Positions 26,363 to 36,141 of a stretch of DNA of 47,621 nucleotides are shown piece by piece (position 1 is the stretch's first letter; the number at the start of each line of letters is the position of its first letter). Source of the stretch: an uncultured bacterium (GTDB lineage Bacteria > Bacillota > Clostridia > Lachnospirales > Lachnospiraceae); assembly GCA_947651225.1 (NCBI GenBank), contig CANSYK010000022.1:1-47621 (forward strand). The letters are read 5' to 3'. A model generated the notes under the pieces. That model was not told where the DNA came from, searched no databases, and was given only the letters and a program-made list of their open reading frames with translations. The translations under genes and the position numbers were made by a program.

Positions 26363-27706
26363 TTGAAATATTTCGGTACAGATGGATTTCGAGGGGAAGC
26401 GAACGTCGATTTGAATGTCGTGCATGCATATAAAGTGGGAAGGTTTTTAGGATGGTATTATGGGCAGGAACACAAAGCGAGAATTATTATTGGAAAAGAT
26501 ACAAGACGTTCCAGCTATATGTTTGAGGATGCGCTTGCGTCAGGGCTTACAGCCAGCGGAGCAGATGTCTATCTTTTGCATGTGACGCCGACGCCGAGTG
26601 TTTCTTATGTAGTGCGTACAGAGCAGTTTGATTGTGGAATTATGATTTCTGCAAGCCACAATCCCTATTATGACAATGGAATTAAAGTAATTAACGGGAA
26701 TGGGCATAAACTGGAGGCAGAGATTGAAGAAAAGATTGAAGAATATATTGACAGAAAAGAAGACAATCTTCCCTTTGCCACAAAAGAAGAGATTGGCTGT
26801 ACCATAGATTATGCCATTGGGCGTCACAGATATATCGGTTACCTGATGTCCCTTGCAACCCGTTCTTTTAAAAATATCCGTGTTGGGCTTGACTGTGCTA
26901 ATGGTTCCTCGTATTCTGTTGCAAAAGGCGTTTTTGACGCTCTTGGCGCAAAAACGTATACGATTGGGATGGAGCCGGATGGGACGAATATAAATAATGG
27001 CTGTGGTTCTACGCATATTGAGAACCTGCAGGCATTTGTAAAAGAAAAAAATCTGGATATTGGCTTTGCGTATGATGGGGACGCAGACCGCTGTCTTGCC
27101 GTTGACGATAAAGGGGAAGTGATTGACGGGGATGCCATTTTATATCTCTGTGGATGCTATTTAAAAGAAAAAGGAGAGTTAAATAACAATACAATTGTCA
27201 CAACGGTGATGTCAAATCTTGGACTGTATAAGGCATTAGACAAGAAAGGGATTGTTTATGAAAAGACTGCGGTAGGGGATAAATATGTCAATGCGAATAT
27301 GGTGGAAAATGGCCATTCCCTTGGCGGCGAACAGTCTGGCCATATTATATTCAGTAAATATGCAGTGACAGGTGATGGTGTTTTGACATCTTTGATGTTA
27401 ATGGAAGTGATGTTGGAAAAGAAAGCAAAGCTTTCTGAGCTTCGCAAGGAATTAAAGATTTATCCACAGCTTTTAAAAAATGTGCGGGTTGCAGACAAAC
27501 CTGCGGCAAGACAGGATGACGATGTGGCGGCGGCTGTCAAAGAGGTGGAAGAGGCTTTAGGAGATGAGGGAAGAATTCTTCTCCGGGAGAGCGGAACAGA
27601 GCCGGTGATTCGGGTTATGGTAGAGGCAGGAACAGAGGAACTGTGCCAGGAATATGTGGAGAAAGTGATTGCTGTTTTACATAAAAAAGGGCATGTTGTA
27701 GAATAA
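26363..27706 (+). CDS. glmM: Phosphoglucosamine mutase GlmM
   Basis: A 447-residue enzyme converting glucosamine 6-phosphate to glucosamine 1-phosphate for UDP-GlcNAc and peptidoglycan. Motifs are KYFGTDGFRGEAN at the start, active Ser98 in ISASHNPYYDNG, metal-binding DGDADRC, sugar-binding GGEQSGH and phosphate-binding RESGTEPVIRVM. I place the start at TTG 26363: it yields the family N-terminus MKYFGTDG, has GGGGGA about eight bases upstream, and an ATG 17 codons earlier lies inside the promoter. Usually third gene after cdaA-cdaR; here it stands alone with its own promoter. Confidence 0.93.
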   Translation: MKYFGTDGFRGEANVDLNVVHAYKVGRFLGWYYGQEHKARIIIGKDTRRSSYMFEDALASGLTASGADVYLLHVTPTPSVSYVVRTEQFDCGIMISASHNPYYDNGIKVINGNGHKLEAEIEEKIEEYIDRKEDNLPFATKEEIGCTIDYAIGRHRYIGYLMSLATRSFKNIRVGLDCANGSSYSVAKGVFDALGAKTYTIGMEPDGTNINNGCGSTHIENLQAFVKEKNLDIGFAYDGDADRCLAVDDKGEVIDGDAILYLCGCYLKEKGELNNNTIVTTVMSNLGLYKALDKKGIVYEKTAVGDKYVNANMVENGHSLGGEQSGHIIFSKYAVTGDGVLTSLMLMEVMLEKKAKLSELRKELKIYPQLLKNVRVADKPAARQDDDVAAAVKEVEEALGDEGRILLRESGTEPVIRVMVEAGTEELCQEYVEKVIAVLHKKGHVVE

Positions 27707-27731
27707 TCACGAAGTTTTTTCAATAAATCCC

Positions 27732-27761
27732 TTGCTTTTATGAAAGGTATCATGCTATATT
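27732..27761 (+). promoter_or_regulatory. probable promoter of tig
   Basis: TTGCTT (27732-27737), 18-base spacer, TATATT (27756-27761), about 58 bases before the trigger factor start. Confidence 0.55.
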
Positions 27762-27819
27762 ATATGAATGTGGACTTGCGGGGAGAATCCCGTGTGATAT
27801 TTAAGGAGGAAATTTAAGA

Positions 27820-29106
27820 ATGAGTGTACAGGTAGAAAAGTTAGAAAAGAGTATGGCAAAGCTTACAATTGAAGTTGATGCCGCAGAGTTTGATTCTGCT
27901 GTCAATAAGGCTTACCAGAAGAACAGAAGTAAGATTTCCCTGCCTGGCTTCCGTAAAGGAAAGGCACCTCGTGCAATGATTGAGAAAATGTATGGTGCCG
28001 GTATTTTCTATGAGGACGCCGCTAACATGATTATTCCGGACGCCTATGAAAGCGCCGCAAAGGAGAGTGAGCTGGTAATCGTAGCACAGCCGGAGATTAC
28101 TGTGGAACAGGCTGAAAAGGGAAAACCTTTTATTTTCACGGCAATGGTTGCAGTAAAACCAGAGGTTACACTTGGTGAATACAAAGGAATAGAGGTAGAG
28201 AAACAGTCCGTTGAGGTGACACAGGAAGATGTTGATGAAGCAATTGAACACGTCAGGGAGTCAAATTCCCGTATGATTACAGTGGATGACAGGGCAACAC
28301 AGGATGGCGATACGGTCATTATTGACTTTGACGGGTATTGTGATGGTGAGCCGTTTGAGGGTGGAAAAGCGGAAGATTATTCACTGGTACTGGGTTCTCA
28401 TTCTTTCATTGATACATTTGAAGAGCAGTTGGTTGGCAAGAATATTGATGATGAGGTTGAGGTCAATGTTACTTTCCCGGATCAGTATCAGGCAGAAGAG
28501 CTTCGGGGCAAAGCTGCTATGTTTAAAGTTAAGATCCATGAAATTAAGCAGAAAGAACTGCCGGAACTTGATGATGATTTTGCGCAGGATGTTTCTGACT
28601 GCGATACATTAGAAGAGTACAAAGAGGACATGAAGAAAAGTCTTCAGGAAAACAAAGAAGAAGCAGCTAAGAGAGCAAAAGAAGAGGATGTTGTAAATAA
28701 GATTATCGACAATGCTTCTATGGATATTCCTGATCAAATGGTGGTTACGCAGACAAACCAGATGATTCGGGAGTTTGCGCAGAATTTGCAGTATCAGGGA
28801 CTTTCTGTAGAGCAGTATATGCAGTTTACAGGTATGACACAGCAGTCTTTGATTGAAGAAATACAGCCACAGGCGTTAAAGCGTATTCAGAGCCGTCTTG
28901 TACTGGAAGCTGTTGCGGAGGCAGAGGGAATTGACGCAACAGAAGAAGAAGTTGAGAAGGAACTGGAAAATATGGCAGCTATGTACCAATTAGAACTTGA
29001 CAAACTCAAAGAGAGAATGGGCGAGGGCGAAATGAAGCAGGTACACATGGATATTGCTGTACAGAAAGCGGTTGATTTTGTTATGGAGGCAGCAGTAGAA
29101 AAATAA
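27820..29106 (+). CDS. tig: Trigger factor chaperone
   Basis: A 428-residue ribosome-bound chaperone and prolyl isomerase. The N-terminal ribosome-binding domain includes the signature FRKGKAPR-type loop (GFRKGKAPRAMIEKMYG, about 43-59). The FKBP-like domain (about 155-240) contains GDTVIIDFDGYCDGEPFEGG. The C-terminal arms fill the rest. AAGGAGG precedes ATG 27820. It opens the tig-clpP-clpX-lon-engB block that is a common Firmicute arrangement. A hairpin with a short T-run separates it from clpP. Confidence 0.96.
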   Translation: MSVQVEKLEKSMAKLTIEVDAAEFDSAVNKAYQKNRSKISLPGFRKGKAPRAMIEKMYGAGIFYEDAANMIIPDAYESAAKESELVIVAQPEITVEQAEKGKPFIFTAMVAVKPEVTLGEYKGIEVEKQSVEVTQEDVDEAIEHVRESNSRMITVDDRATQDGDTVIIDFDGYCDGEPFEGGKAEDYSLVLGSHSFIDTFEEQLVGKNIDDEVEVNVTFPDQYQAEELRGKAAMFKVKIHEIKQKELPELDDDFAQDVSDCDTLEEYKEDMKKSLQENKEEAAKRAKEEDVVNKIIDNASMDIPDQMVVTQTNQMIREFAQNLQYQGLSVEQYMQFTGMTQQSLIEEIQPQALKRIQSRLVLEAVAEAEGIDATEEEVEKELENMAAMYQLELDKLKERMGEGEMKQVHMDIAVQKAVDFVMEAAVEK

Positions 29107-29115
29107 GATTTTGTG

Positions 29116-29154
29116 CGCCAGTCATAGATTCGCTGATTTGCTGACTGGCGTTTA
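29116..29154 (+). terminator. hairpin between tig and clpP
   Basis: CGCCAGTCA (29116-29124) pairs perfectly with TGACTGGCG (29142-29150), followed by TTTAT. The T-run is short, so partial read-through to clpP is likely. Confidence 0.65.
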
Positions 29155-29207
29155 TCATAGGTCAGGAAATTGCGCCGCAGAAGCGGCATAGTTGGAGGTG
29201 TAAGATT

Positions 29208-29795
29208 ATGGGATACAGTATTCCTTATGTCATTGAGAAAACAAGCAGCGGAGAGCGTTCCTATGATATCTATTCCCGTCTTTTACAGGACAGAATTATT
29301 ATGTTGTCCAATGAGGTGAATGATGATGTTGCAAGTCTGGTAGTGTCGCAGATGCTGTTTTTGGAATCGCAGGACCCGGCAAAGGATATCCAGTTGTATA
29401 TTAACAGTCCAGGAGGTTCTGTCAGTGCGGGGTTTGCCATTTATGATACAATGAATTATGTGAAATGTGATGTATCTACGATTTGTATGGGACTGGCTGC
29501 CAGCATGGGTGCTTTTTTACTGGCAGGCGGTACAAAGGGAAAGCGGTATGCTCTTCCAAATGCTGAGATTATGATTCATCAGCCTTCTGGTGGTGCAAAA
29601 GGGCAGGAGACAGAAATCAGGATCGTTGCAGAACAGATTTTAAAGACAAGGGAACGCCTGAATAAGATTTTAGCTGAAAATACCGGAAAGCCGTTGGATG
29701 TGATTGCGGCAGATACAGAACGTGATAATTACATGACGGCCAGCGAGGCAAAAGAATATGGCCTGATTGATGAAATTGTTGCCAACCGGAAATAG
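29208..29795 (+). CDS. clpP: ATP-dependent Clp protease proteolytic subunit
   Basis: A 195-residue serine peptidase that forms the ClpP barrel. The catalytic triad is visible as Ser99 (AASMGA), His124 (MIHQPSGG) and Asp173 (ERDNYM). The N-terminus [24 protein letters not shown] is typical. Start ATG 29208 follows GGAGGTG. clpX follows after about 55 bases, so the two are probably co-transcribed. Confidence 0.97.
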   Translation: MGYSIPYVIEKTSSGERSYDIYSRLLQDRIIMLSNEVNDDVASLVVSQMLFLESQDPAKDIQLYINSPGGSVSAGFAIYDTMNYVKCDVSTICMGLAASMGAFLLAGGTKGKRYALPNAEIMIHQPSGGAKGQETEIRIVAEQILKTRERLNKILAENTGKPLDVIAADTERDNYMTASEAKEYGLIDEIVANRK

Positions 29796-29851
29796 TAAGG
29801 TCTGGGATCGGAGATTTGAGCACAGTTTTTTGTGCAGGAATGGAGATGAAA

Positions 29852-31153
29852 ATGGCGGGTAAAAAAGATGAGGGAAAATTAAAATGCTCTTTTTGCGGAA
29901 AAACGCAAAATCAGGTACACAAGCTGATTGCAGGGCCTGGTGTGTATATCTGTGACCAGTGTATTGAATTGTGTTCCGAAATTATTGAAGAGGAGTACAA
30001 TGAGGGCGATATCAGATATGATAACGATTTTGAAATTAATTTACTGAGGCCGAAAGAAATCAAGGAATTTCTGGATGATTATGTCATTGGACAGGAAGAG
30101 GCAAAAAAGGTTTTATCGGTTGCTGTTTATAACCATTATAAACGTGTTCTTTCCCAGAAGAGCGTGGATGTAGAGCTGCAGAAAAGCAATATACTGATGC
30201 TTGGGCCGACCGGTTCCGGTAAGACTTTTTTAGCACAGACATTAGCAAAGATTTTAAATGTTCCATTTGCGATTGCAGATGCAACTGCGCTTACAGAAGC
30301 AGGTTATGTTGGTGAAGATGTAGAAAATATTCTATTAAAGATTATCCAGGCGGCAGATTATGATATGGAGCGTGCGGAACATGGGATTATCTATATTGAT
30401 GAAATTGATAAGATTACCAGAAAAGGAGAAAATGTTTCGATTACACGTGATGTATCTGGCGAAGGTGTTCAGCAGGCGCTGTTAAAGATTCTGGAGGGAA
30501 CAGTTGCCAGTGTACCGCCACAGGGTGGCAGGAAGCATCCGCATCAGGAGTTTTTCCAGTTGGATACAACAAACATTTTGTTTATCTGCGGTGGGGCATT
30601 TGATGGCTTAGACGGCATTATTGGTTCCCGAATTGGAAAAAAAGCAATTGGTTTTAACAAGGAACTTGGAGAAAATGTCGATGACAATGTCGGTGAATTG
30701 TTTAAGAAAGTGCTTCCAGAAGATTTAGTGAAATTTGGTCTGATTCCAGAGTTAATTGGTCGTGTGCCAGTAACAGTGGCACTGGATCTGTTGGATGAAG
30801 ATGCACTTATGAGAATTTTGGTAGAGCCGAAGAATGCCATTACAAGGCAGTATATGAAGCTTTTTGAAATGGATCAGGTAAAGCTTACTTTTGAGAGAGA
30901 AGCAATCAAAGCAGTTGCAAAGAAGTCTTTTGAGAGAAAGACAGGAGCGAGGGGGCTGCGTGCTATTATAGAATCTGTTGTGATGGATGCTATGTTTGAA
31001 GTGCCTTCGGATGAAGATATTAAAGAATGTATCATTACAGAAAAAGCGGTTTTGGGCGAGGAACAGCCAAAATTGATCCTTCAGAATAATGAGGTTCGTT
31101 ATTTACCTTCAAAGAGTGGAGCGGTAAAGGAAGCAGAAGGAGAAATTGCTTAA
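29852..31153 (+). CDS. clpX: ClpX AAA+ unfoldase subunit of ClpXP
   Basis: A 433-residue unfoldase. The N-terminal zinc-binding domain has CSFCGK and CDQC (about 9-37). The Walker A is GPTGSGKT near 118-125, Walker [11 protein letters not shown], and the ClpP-docking loop has the IGF motif (KKAIGFN). ATG 29852 is chosen with TGGAG six bases upstream and the family start MAGKK; ATGs at 29840 and 29846 are alternatives. A terminator lies after the stop. Confidence 0.96.
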   Translation: MAGKKDEGKLKCSFCGKTQNQVHKLIAGPGVYICDQCIELCSEIIEEEYNEGDIRYDNDFEINLLRPKEIKEFLDDYVIGQEEAKKVLSVAVYNHYKRVLSQKSVDVELQKSNILMLGPTGSGKTFLAQTLAKILNVPFAIADATALTEAGYVGEDVENILLKIIQAADYDMERAEHGIIYIDEIDKITRKGENVSITRDVSGEGVQQALLKILEGTVASVPPQGGRKHPHQEFFQLDTTNILFICGGAFDGLDGIIGSRIGKKAIGFNKELGENVDDNVGELFKKVLPEDLVKFGLIPELIGRVPVTVALDLLDEDALMRILVEPKNAITRQYMKLFEMDQVKLTFEREAIKAVAKKSFERKTGARGLRAIIESVVMDAMFEVPSDEDIKECIITEKAVLGEEQPKLILQNNEVRYLPSKSGAVKEAEGEIA

Positions 31154-31170
31154 AAGAGTTGATACACATG

Positions 31171-31197
31171 AGGGCACCGCATAGGCGGTGCCCTTTT
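31171..31197 (+). terminator. intrinsic terminator after clpX
   Basis: AGGGCACCGC pairs with GCGGTGCCC around ATAG and is followed by TTTT. Confidence 0.85.
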
Positions 31198-31283
31198 CAT
31201 AGATTAGGCAGCCGTGATAAATGTAGTTGGATGCAAAATACCAGAATAGGCAGTGCCTTTTTGACATAAGGGAGTAAATAAAA

Positions 31284-33596
31284 ATGCAGGAAAATAAGTC
31301 GAAATACCCTTTTGTGCCCCTAAGAGATGTCGTTGTATTCCCAGGGGTGACAGTATACCTTGAAGTTGGCCGTGATTCGATTAAGCAGGCGTTTGTCAAG
31401 GCAATGGAAGAGGATCGAAAGATTATTACAACCGCACAGAAAAATCCCAATATAGAAAATCCGGGGATGGATGATTTGTTTGAGGTGGGGACATTAGCCG
31501 AGGTAAAGCAGATTGTCAGGATGCCGGGACAGAGGATGCAGGCGGTAATTACAGGACTGGAACGTGTCAGTCTGCAATATCTGGAGACGGAAGAAAATTA
31601 TCTGACGACGACAGTGCAGCCGATGCCTGAGGAAGAAGAGCTGTCCTATTCCTTAGAAACCATTGCGATGATACGTGGACTGAAAGATATTTTTCAGGTC
31701 TATGCCAGTCTTCATAAAAAACTAAATAAGAAGGTGGCAGAGGAGATTTTAGCAGTAACAGACCTTGACCGCCTGATTTATGATATCACTGCCAATATAA
31801 CATTGAATTATGTTTTAAAACAGAAAATATTAAGTCAGGAATCCATTATCAAACGCCATGAAGAACTGTGTGTGTTGTTGAACCGGGAAATTGGAATTAT
31901 GCGTATTCAGGATGATATTGCACAGAAAGTAAAGCGTCAGGTGGAGACAGACCAAAGGGAGTACTATCTTCGGGAAGAAATAAAGGCGATTCATAAGGAA
32001 CTGGGACAGGAAGATGCTGTTTCAGAAGCGGACCACTTTGAAAGGAAAGCACAGAAGTTAAAGGCACCGAAGAAAGTAAAAAAGAAGCTAAAGGAAGAAA
32101 TTAACCGTTTTCGTAAAATTAATTCGAATTCTTCCGAAAGTGCAGTAATCCGTGGATATATTGAAACACTTCTTTCCTTTCCATGGAAAAAACAGACAGA
32201 GGAGCAGCTTGATTTAAAAAGGGCAGAAGATATTTTAAATGAAAAACATTATGGGCTTGAAAAGGTGAAAGAGCGTATTTTGGAATTTTTGGCAGTGAAA
32301 GCCCTAAGGCCAGATGGAAATAGCCCGATTATTTGTCTTGTGGGGCCACCGGGAACAGGAAAGACATCGATTGCAAAATCGGTGGCAGAATCTTTGGGCA
32401 GAAAATATGTAAGAATCTGCCTTGGAGGAGTGCGGGACGAGGCAGAAATCCGTGGGCATAGACGTACTTATGTCGGGGCAATGCCTGGAAGGATTGCAAC
32501 TGGCCTAAAGAATGCCAGGGTGAGGAATCCGCTGCTTTTGCTGGATGAGATTGATAAGCTTGGAAGTGATTATAAAGGAGACCCAGCTTCAGCCATGTTA
32601 GAGGTGTTAGATCCAGAGCAGAATAAACATTTTTCAGACCATTATATTGAGCTTCCAATTGACCTGTCAAAGGTTGTCTTTATCTGCACGGCCAATACGA
32701 CGGACACGATTCCCTCACCATTGTTAGACCGTATGGAGATTATTTCTCTTTCCGGCTATACGGAAAATGAGAAGTTCCATATTGCAAAAGATCATTTGCT
32801 TCCAAAGCAGAGGGAGGAACATGGGTTAAAGGCAGGGCAGTTTTTTGTGTCAGATAAAGTAATACTGAATACAATTCGTTTTTATACAAGAGAGGCAGGT
32901 GTCCGTAATTTGGAGCGGAAGCTTGCAACGCTTTGCCGGAAGGCAGCAAAAAAGATAGCAACAGGGGAAGCGCAGAAGGTACGGGTGACAGAGCGCAATA
33001 TAAAAGATTATCTTGGAAAAGAGTTACAGCGCATCAATCTTGCCAATGAAAAGCCAGAAAGCGGTATTGTCCGGGGACTTGCCTGGACAAGTGCAGGCGG
33101 TGACACCTTAGAGGTTGAAGTTAATGTAATGCAGGGAACGGGAAAGTTAGAATTAACGGGAAAACTGGGAGACGTGATGCAGGAATCGGCAAAGCTTGCG
33201 CTGACTTATGTGAAATCGGTGACGGCTTCCAAAATGGAAGAGGAATATTTCCAAAAACATGATTTTCACCTTCATGTCCCAGAGGGAGCCGTTCCAAAGG
33301 ATGGCCCATCGGCAGGCGTTACGATGGCAACAGCGTTTTATTCTGCTATTACGGGAGAAAAGGTTCTGCCAGAGGTGGCGATGACAGGAGAACTTACTTT
33401 ACGTGGGAAGGTGCTTGCAATTGGAGGATTGAAAGAAAAGCTTCTGGCGGCAAAGGCAGCCGGAATCAAAAAAGTATTTGTACCAATTGACAATAAAAGG
33501 GACATTGCGGAATTAGAAGAGGAAGTGCTTTCCGGGCTGGAACTGCGGTTCGCAAAGAAGGTCGAGGATATCTGGAAAGAGGCAGTTGTTGCATAG
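31284..33596 (+). CDS. lon: ATP-dependent Lon protease
   Basis: A 770-residue AAA+ serine protease. The N-terminal LON domain begins PFVPLRDVVVFPG. A coiled-coil follows, then the AAA+ module with GPPGTGKT near 354-361 and LLLDEIDKLG. The protease domain has catalytic Ser676 (PKDGPSAGVTM) and Lys719 (GLKEKLLAAK). GGGAG precedes ATG 31284. engB follows closely, as in Bacillus. Confidence 0.97.
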   Translation: MQENKSKYPFVPLRDVVVFPGVTVYLEVGRDSIKQAFVKAMEEDRKIITTAQKNPNIENPGMDDLFEVGTLAEVKQIVRMPGQRMQAVITGLERVSLQYLETEENYLTTTVQPMPEEEELSYSLETIAMIRGLKDIFQVYASLHKKLNKKVAEEILAVTDLDRLIYDITANITLNYVLKQKILSQESIIKRHEELCVLLNREIGIMRIQDDIAQKVKRQVETDQREYYLREEIKAIHKELGQEDAVSEADHFERKAQKLKAPKKVKKKLKEEINRFRKINSNSSESAVIRGYIETLLSFPWKKQTEEQLDLKRAEDILNEKHYGLEKVKERILEFLAVKALRPDGNSPIICLVGPPGTGKTSIAKSVAESLGRKYVRICLGGVRDEAEIRGHRRTYVGAMPGRIATGLKNARVRNPLLLLDEIDKLGSDYKGDPASAMLEVLDPEQNKHFSDHYIELPIDLSKVVFICTANTTDTIPSPLLDRMEIISLSGYTENEKFHIAKDHLLPKQREEHGLKAGQFFVSDKVILNTIRFYTREAGVRNLERKLATLCRKAAKKIATGEAQKVRVTERNIKDYLGKELQRINLANEKPESGIVRGLAWTSAGGDTLEVEVNVMQGTGKLELTGKLGDVMQESAKLALTYVKSVTASKMEEEYFQKHDFHLHVPEGAVPKDGPSAGVTMATAFYSAITGEKVLPEVAMTGELTLRGKVLAIGGLKEKLLAAKAAGIKKVFVPIDNKRDIAELEEEVLSGLELRFAKKVEDIWKEAVVA

Positions 33597-33616
33597 GCGC
33601 AAAAATGGAGGGGCAG

Positions 33617-34216
33617 ATGAAAATTAAAAGTGTGAATCTGGAAACAGTGTGTGGCATTACAAGCAAACTGCCAGATAATAAACTGGTAGAGATTGCATTT
33701 GCGGGCCGTTCCAATGTGGGCAAGTCCTCTCTGATTAACGTTTTGATTAACCGAAAATCCTATGCGAGGACTTCCCAGCAGCCGGGAAAGACGCAGACCA
33801 TTAATTTTTATAATATTAATGATATGCTGTATTTTGTAGATTTACCCGGATATGGATATGCGAAAGTCTCACAGGAGATAAAGCAAAAGTGGGGGAAGAT
33901 GATTGACAATTATCTGGAAAGCTCTAAAGTGCTGCGGCTTGTATTTCTTTTGGTTGATATCCGCCACAAACCAAACCAGAATGATATACAGATGTATGAC
34001 TGGTGTGTCCAGTATGGGTTCAATCCAGTCATTATCGCAACAAAAGAAGATAAGGTGAAACCTTCCCAGAAAGGGCGTCTGATCAAAGAGATTAAAGAAA
34101 CACTTAATGTGGTAGAGGGAACCCCGGTCATTTCCTTTTCTGCTTTGAAAAAGAGCGGAAAAGAGGAAGTTTGGGAATATATTACGATGGTACAGGAAGC
34201 GTTTGAAAGTGAGTAA
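33617..34216 (+). CDS. engB: Ribosome-biogenesis GTPase EngB (YsxC)
   Basis: A 199-residue GTPase for 50S subunit assembly. Motifs: GRSNVGKSSLIN (P-loop, about 30-41), the TSQQPGKTQTINFY switch I stretch, DLPGYGYAKV (G3), TKEDK (G4, reading ATKEDKV) and a late FSALKKSG (G5). ATG 33617 is chosen with GGAGGGG just upstream; an in-frame ATG four codons earlier overlaps that site. Only 20 bases separate it from lon, so they are co-transcribed. Confidence 0.95.
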   Translation: MKIKSVNLETVCGITSKLPDNKLVEIAFAGRSNVGKSSLINVLINRKSYARTSQQPGKTQTINFYNINDMLYFVDLPGYGYAKVSQEIKQKWGKMIDNYLESSKVLRLVFLLVDIRHKPNQNDIQMYDWCVQYGFNPVIIATKEDKVKPSQKGRLIKEIKETLNVVEGTPVISFSALKKSGKEEVWEYITMVQEAFESE

Positions 34217-34250
34217 AGTGTGTTTAAAACATTCTTCGCAACTTGTTCCT

Positions 34251-34273
34251 TTAATTTATTTACAGTTCCTTAG
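34251..34273 (+). promoter_or_regulatory. ACAGTTYCTWAG-type site upstream of the NlpC/P60 gene
   Basis: A T-rich run followed by ACAGTTCCTTAG (34262-34273) lies 33 bases before the start codon, one of seven such sites. No inverted partner is present here. Confidence 0.4.
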
Positions 34274-34306
34274 AAAAAGACAATGATAGAACAAATGGAG
34301 GAAAAA

Positions 34307-36079
34307 ATGCAGGAACAGAAAAAATACATAGCAGGAAAAAAGGTTTTAGCAGTGCTTCTTTTAGCAGTATCAGCACTGGTATTTCAATATGCGGCAAAGG
34401 CAGAAACTTATTTATTGAAAGAGACAGGAGTCCACTTATATGCAGGAGATTCTTTTACACTGTCTGATTATTGTAATAAAGAAGAACTGGAGCAGGTTGA
34501 TTTTGCCAGTGTCCAGTATGCGATTGCTGATGAGAGTGAAAGTAAAGATTGTATCCGTTTATCAATGGATGGAAAGGTGATTGCGGTAAATGAAGGAACA
34601 GCAATTATAACAATGTCATATCTTTTAAAAGAGGATACAGAACCAAAAGAGGAAAACTTTACGGTGACAGTTCTTTCTCCACAGGAGATTACGGCAACTT
34701 ATGGAGAATTATTCTGGCTGGAGGCGTTTAATTACTATAATCCATATGACATTGACGAGAATACAGGATATACATTTTCTTATTCTAACAGCAGCCTGGC
34801 GTTAGATGAGAGCAAGGAAGGATTGGTTGTACAGGGATTTGAGGGTGCAAATGTCTATCTGGTAAAAAATGGGGAGCAGATTCCAGTTGCGGAAGTTTCC
34901 ATAGCAGCACCAGAGTTGGAAGAAACCAAACTGGCAAGGGCGACGGAGACAGATGCTATTTATCCGACTATCAAAAACTTTATCCCAATGGAGGGAGATC
35001 TTTCAGGAAGCCAGGATGCAGAAGGTGAGCAGCAGACAAAAGAAAAAATTACCTGGACCATTGCAGACCAGAATGTAGCGGTTATGACAGAAAAGGGGAT
35101 TCAGGCAGTAGCAGTGGGTAAGACAAAGGTTACGATAGAGTTAACAGCGAAAAATGGGGATACAAAAAAGCTTTCCCTGCAGTTTGCCGTTACCGATCCG
35201 GTGGCAACAGGTGAAGTACTTGTGCTGGCAGTCGGCGTTACCAAAAAACTTCCAGTTACTGGTACAAATTCTACTTATAGTACATACAATTATACAAAAG
35301 AGGCAGATTCGTTCCGCTATTCCAGCCTTACAGGAAAAGGTAAGCTGATTGGGGAGAGCAAGGGTAAGGAAACGATTAAAGTTCTGATTGATGGAAGAAT
35401 TGTGGAGATACTGGCAGTTGTAACAAATCCAGCATATGATGACTATAAATTTACAATGTACAAAGGCCTGAAAAAGGATTTTAAGCTGAGTGGGCTGAAT
35501 AAGACATACAGTGCTGTGACCTACTCTATCTCTGATACCAGTGTTGCAACTGTTACCAAAGCTGGCAAAGTGACAGCCAAAAAAGTTGGGACAACAAAGA
35601 TTACAGCAAAGGCAGATGGAAAGAAAATTACAGTCTGGATTGAGATTTCAACGAAAAAGGGCTATCAGGCGGCAATGAAAGGAATTGCCATTTCTAAGAC
35701 AAAGACAAAGTACAGCCAGACAAAACGTATGGATAAAGGTTACTATGACTGCAGTTCTCTCGTTTCAAGAATTTACCGCCAGTACGGGGTTTATTTTGGC
35801 GTTAAGTCTGGTTGGTCGCCAGTGGCTGCTGATATTGGAAAATGGTGTACGAATAATAATAAGGTCATTGCGAAAAAAGGAGTGGCAGCTACAAAGCTGG
35901 TTCCTGGGGATTTGATTTTTTACTCTTTTACGAAAAATGGACGGTATAGAAATATCAGCCATGTTGAGATCTATGCAGGAAATGGAATGGATGTTTCGGC
36001 AAGCAGCAGCAATAACAAGGTAATTCATTATGGTTACAGCTCAAATAGTGTTGTGTTGATTGCACGTCCAACGAACTAG
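34307..36079 (+). CDS. Secreted NlpC/P60 peptidase with Ig-like (Big2-type) domains
   Basis: A 590-residue exported protein. The signal peptide (VLAVLLLAVSALVFQYAAKA) is probably cut after AKA near residue 34. Several beta-rich Ig-like repeats fill 35-445; the clearest is the Big2-like unit with SDTSVATVTKAGKVTAKKVGTTKI near 405-435. The C-terminal NlpC/P60 domain has catalytic Cys482 (YDCSSL) and His552 (HVEIYAG). It probably cleaves peptidoglycan stem peptides at the surface. ATG 34307 is chosen with GGAGG five bases upstream; two in-frame ATGs upstream lack a site. Confidence 0.9.
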   Translation: MQEQKKYIAGKKVLAVLLLAVSALVFQYAAKAETYLLKETGVHLYAGDSFTLSDYCNKEELEQVDFASVQYAIADESESKDCIRLSMDGKVIAVNEGTAIITMSYLLKEDTEPKEENFTVTVLSPQEITATYGELFWLEAFNYYNPYDIDENTGYTFSYSNSSLALDESKEGLVVQGFEGANVYLVKNGEQIPVAEVSIAAPELEETKLARATETDAIYPTIKNFIPMEGDLSGSQDAEGEQQTKEKITWTIADQNVAVMTEKGIQAVAVGKTKVTIELTAKNGDTKKLSLQFAVTDPVATGEVLVLAVGVTKKLPVTGTNSTYSTYNYTKEADSFRYSSLTGKGKLIGESKGKETIKVLIDGRIVEILAVVTNPAYDDYKFTMYKGLKKDFKLSGLNKTYSAVTYSISDTSVATVTKAGKVTAKKVGTTKITAKADGKKITVWIEISTKKGYQAAMKGIAISKTKTKYSQTKRMDKGYYDCSSLVSRIYRQYGVYFGVKSGWSPVAADIGKWCTNNNKVIAKKGVAATKLVPGDLIFYSFTKNGRYRNISHVEIYAGNGMDVSASSSNNKVIHYGYSSNSVVLIARPTN

Positions 36080-36090
36080 TTGTCTGTGGT

Positions 36091-36127
36091 AAGGAACTGT
36101 CAATAAACGAAGTGTTGGCAGTTCCTG
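36091..36127 (+). promoter_or_regulatory. hairpin upstream of ddl-murF
   Basis: AAGGAACTGTCA (from 36091) pairs with TGGCAGTTCC (36116-36125). The right arm matches the recurrent motif and ends just before the GGAGGAG ribosome binding site (36130-36136). No T-tract is present, so it is more likely an RNA structure near the start than a terminator. Confidence 0.45.
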
Positions 36128-36141
36128 ATGGAGGAGAGTAT

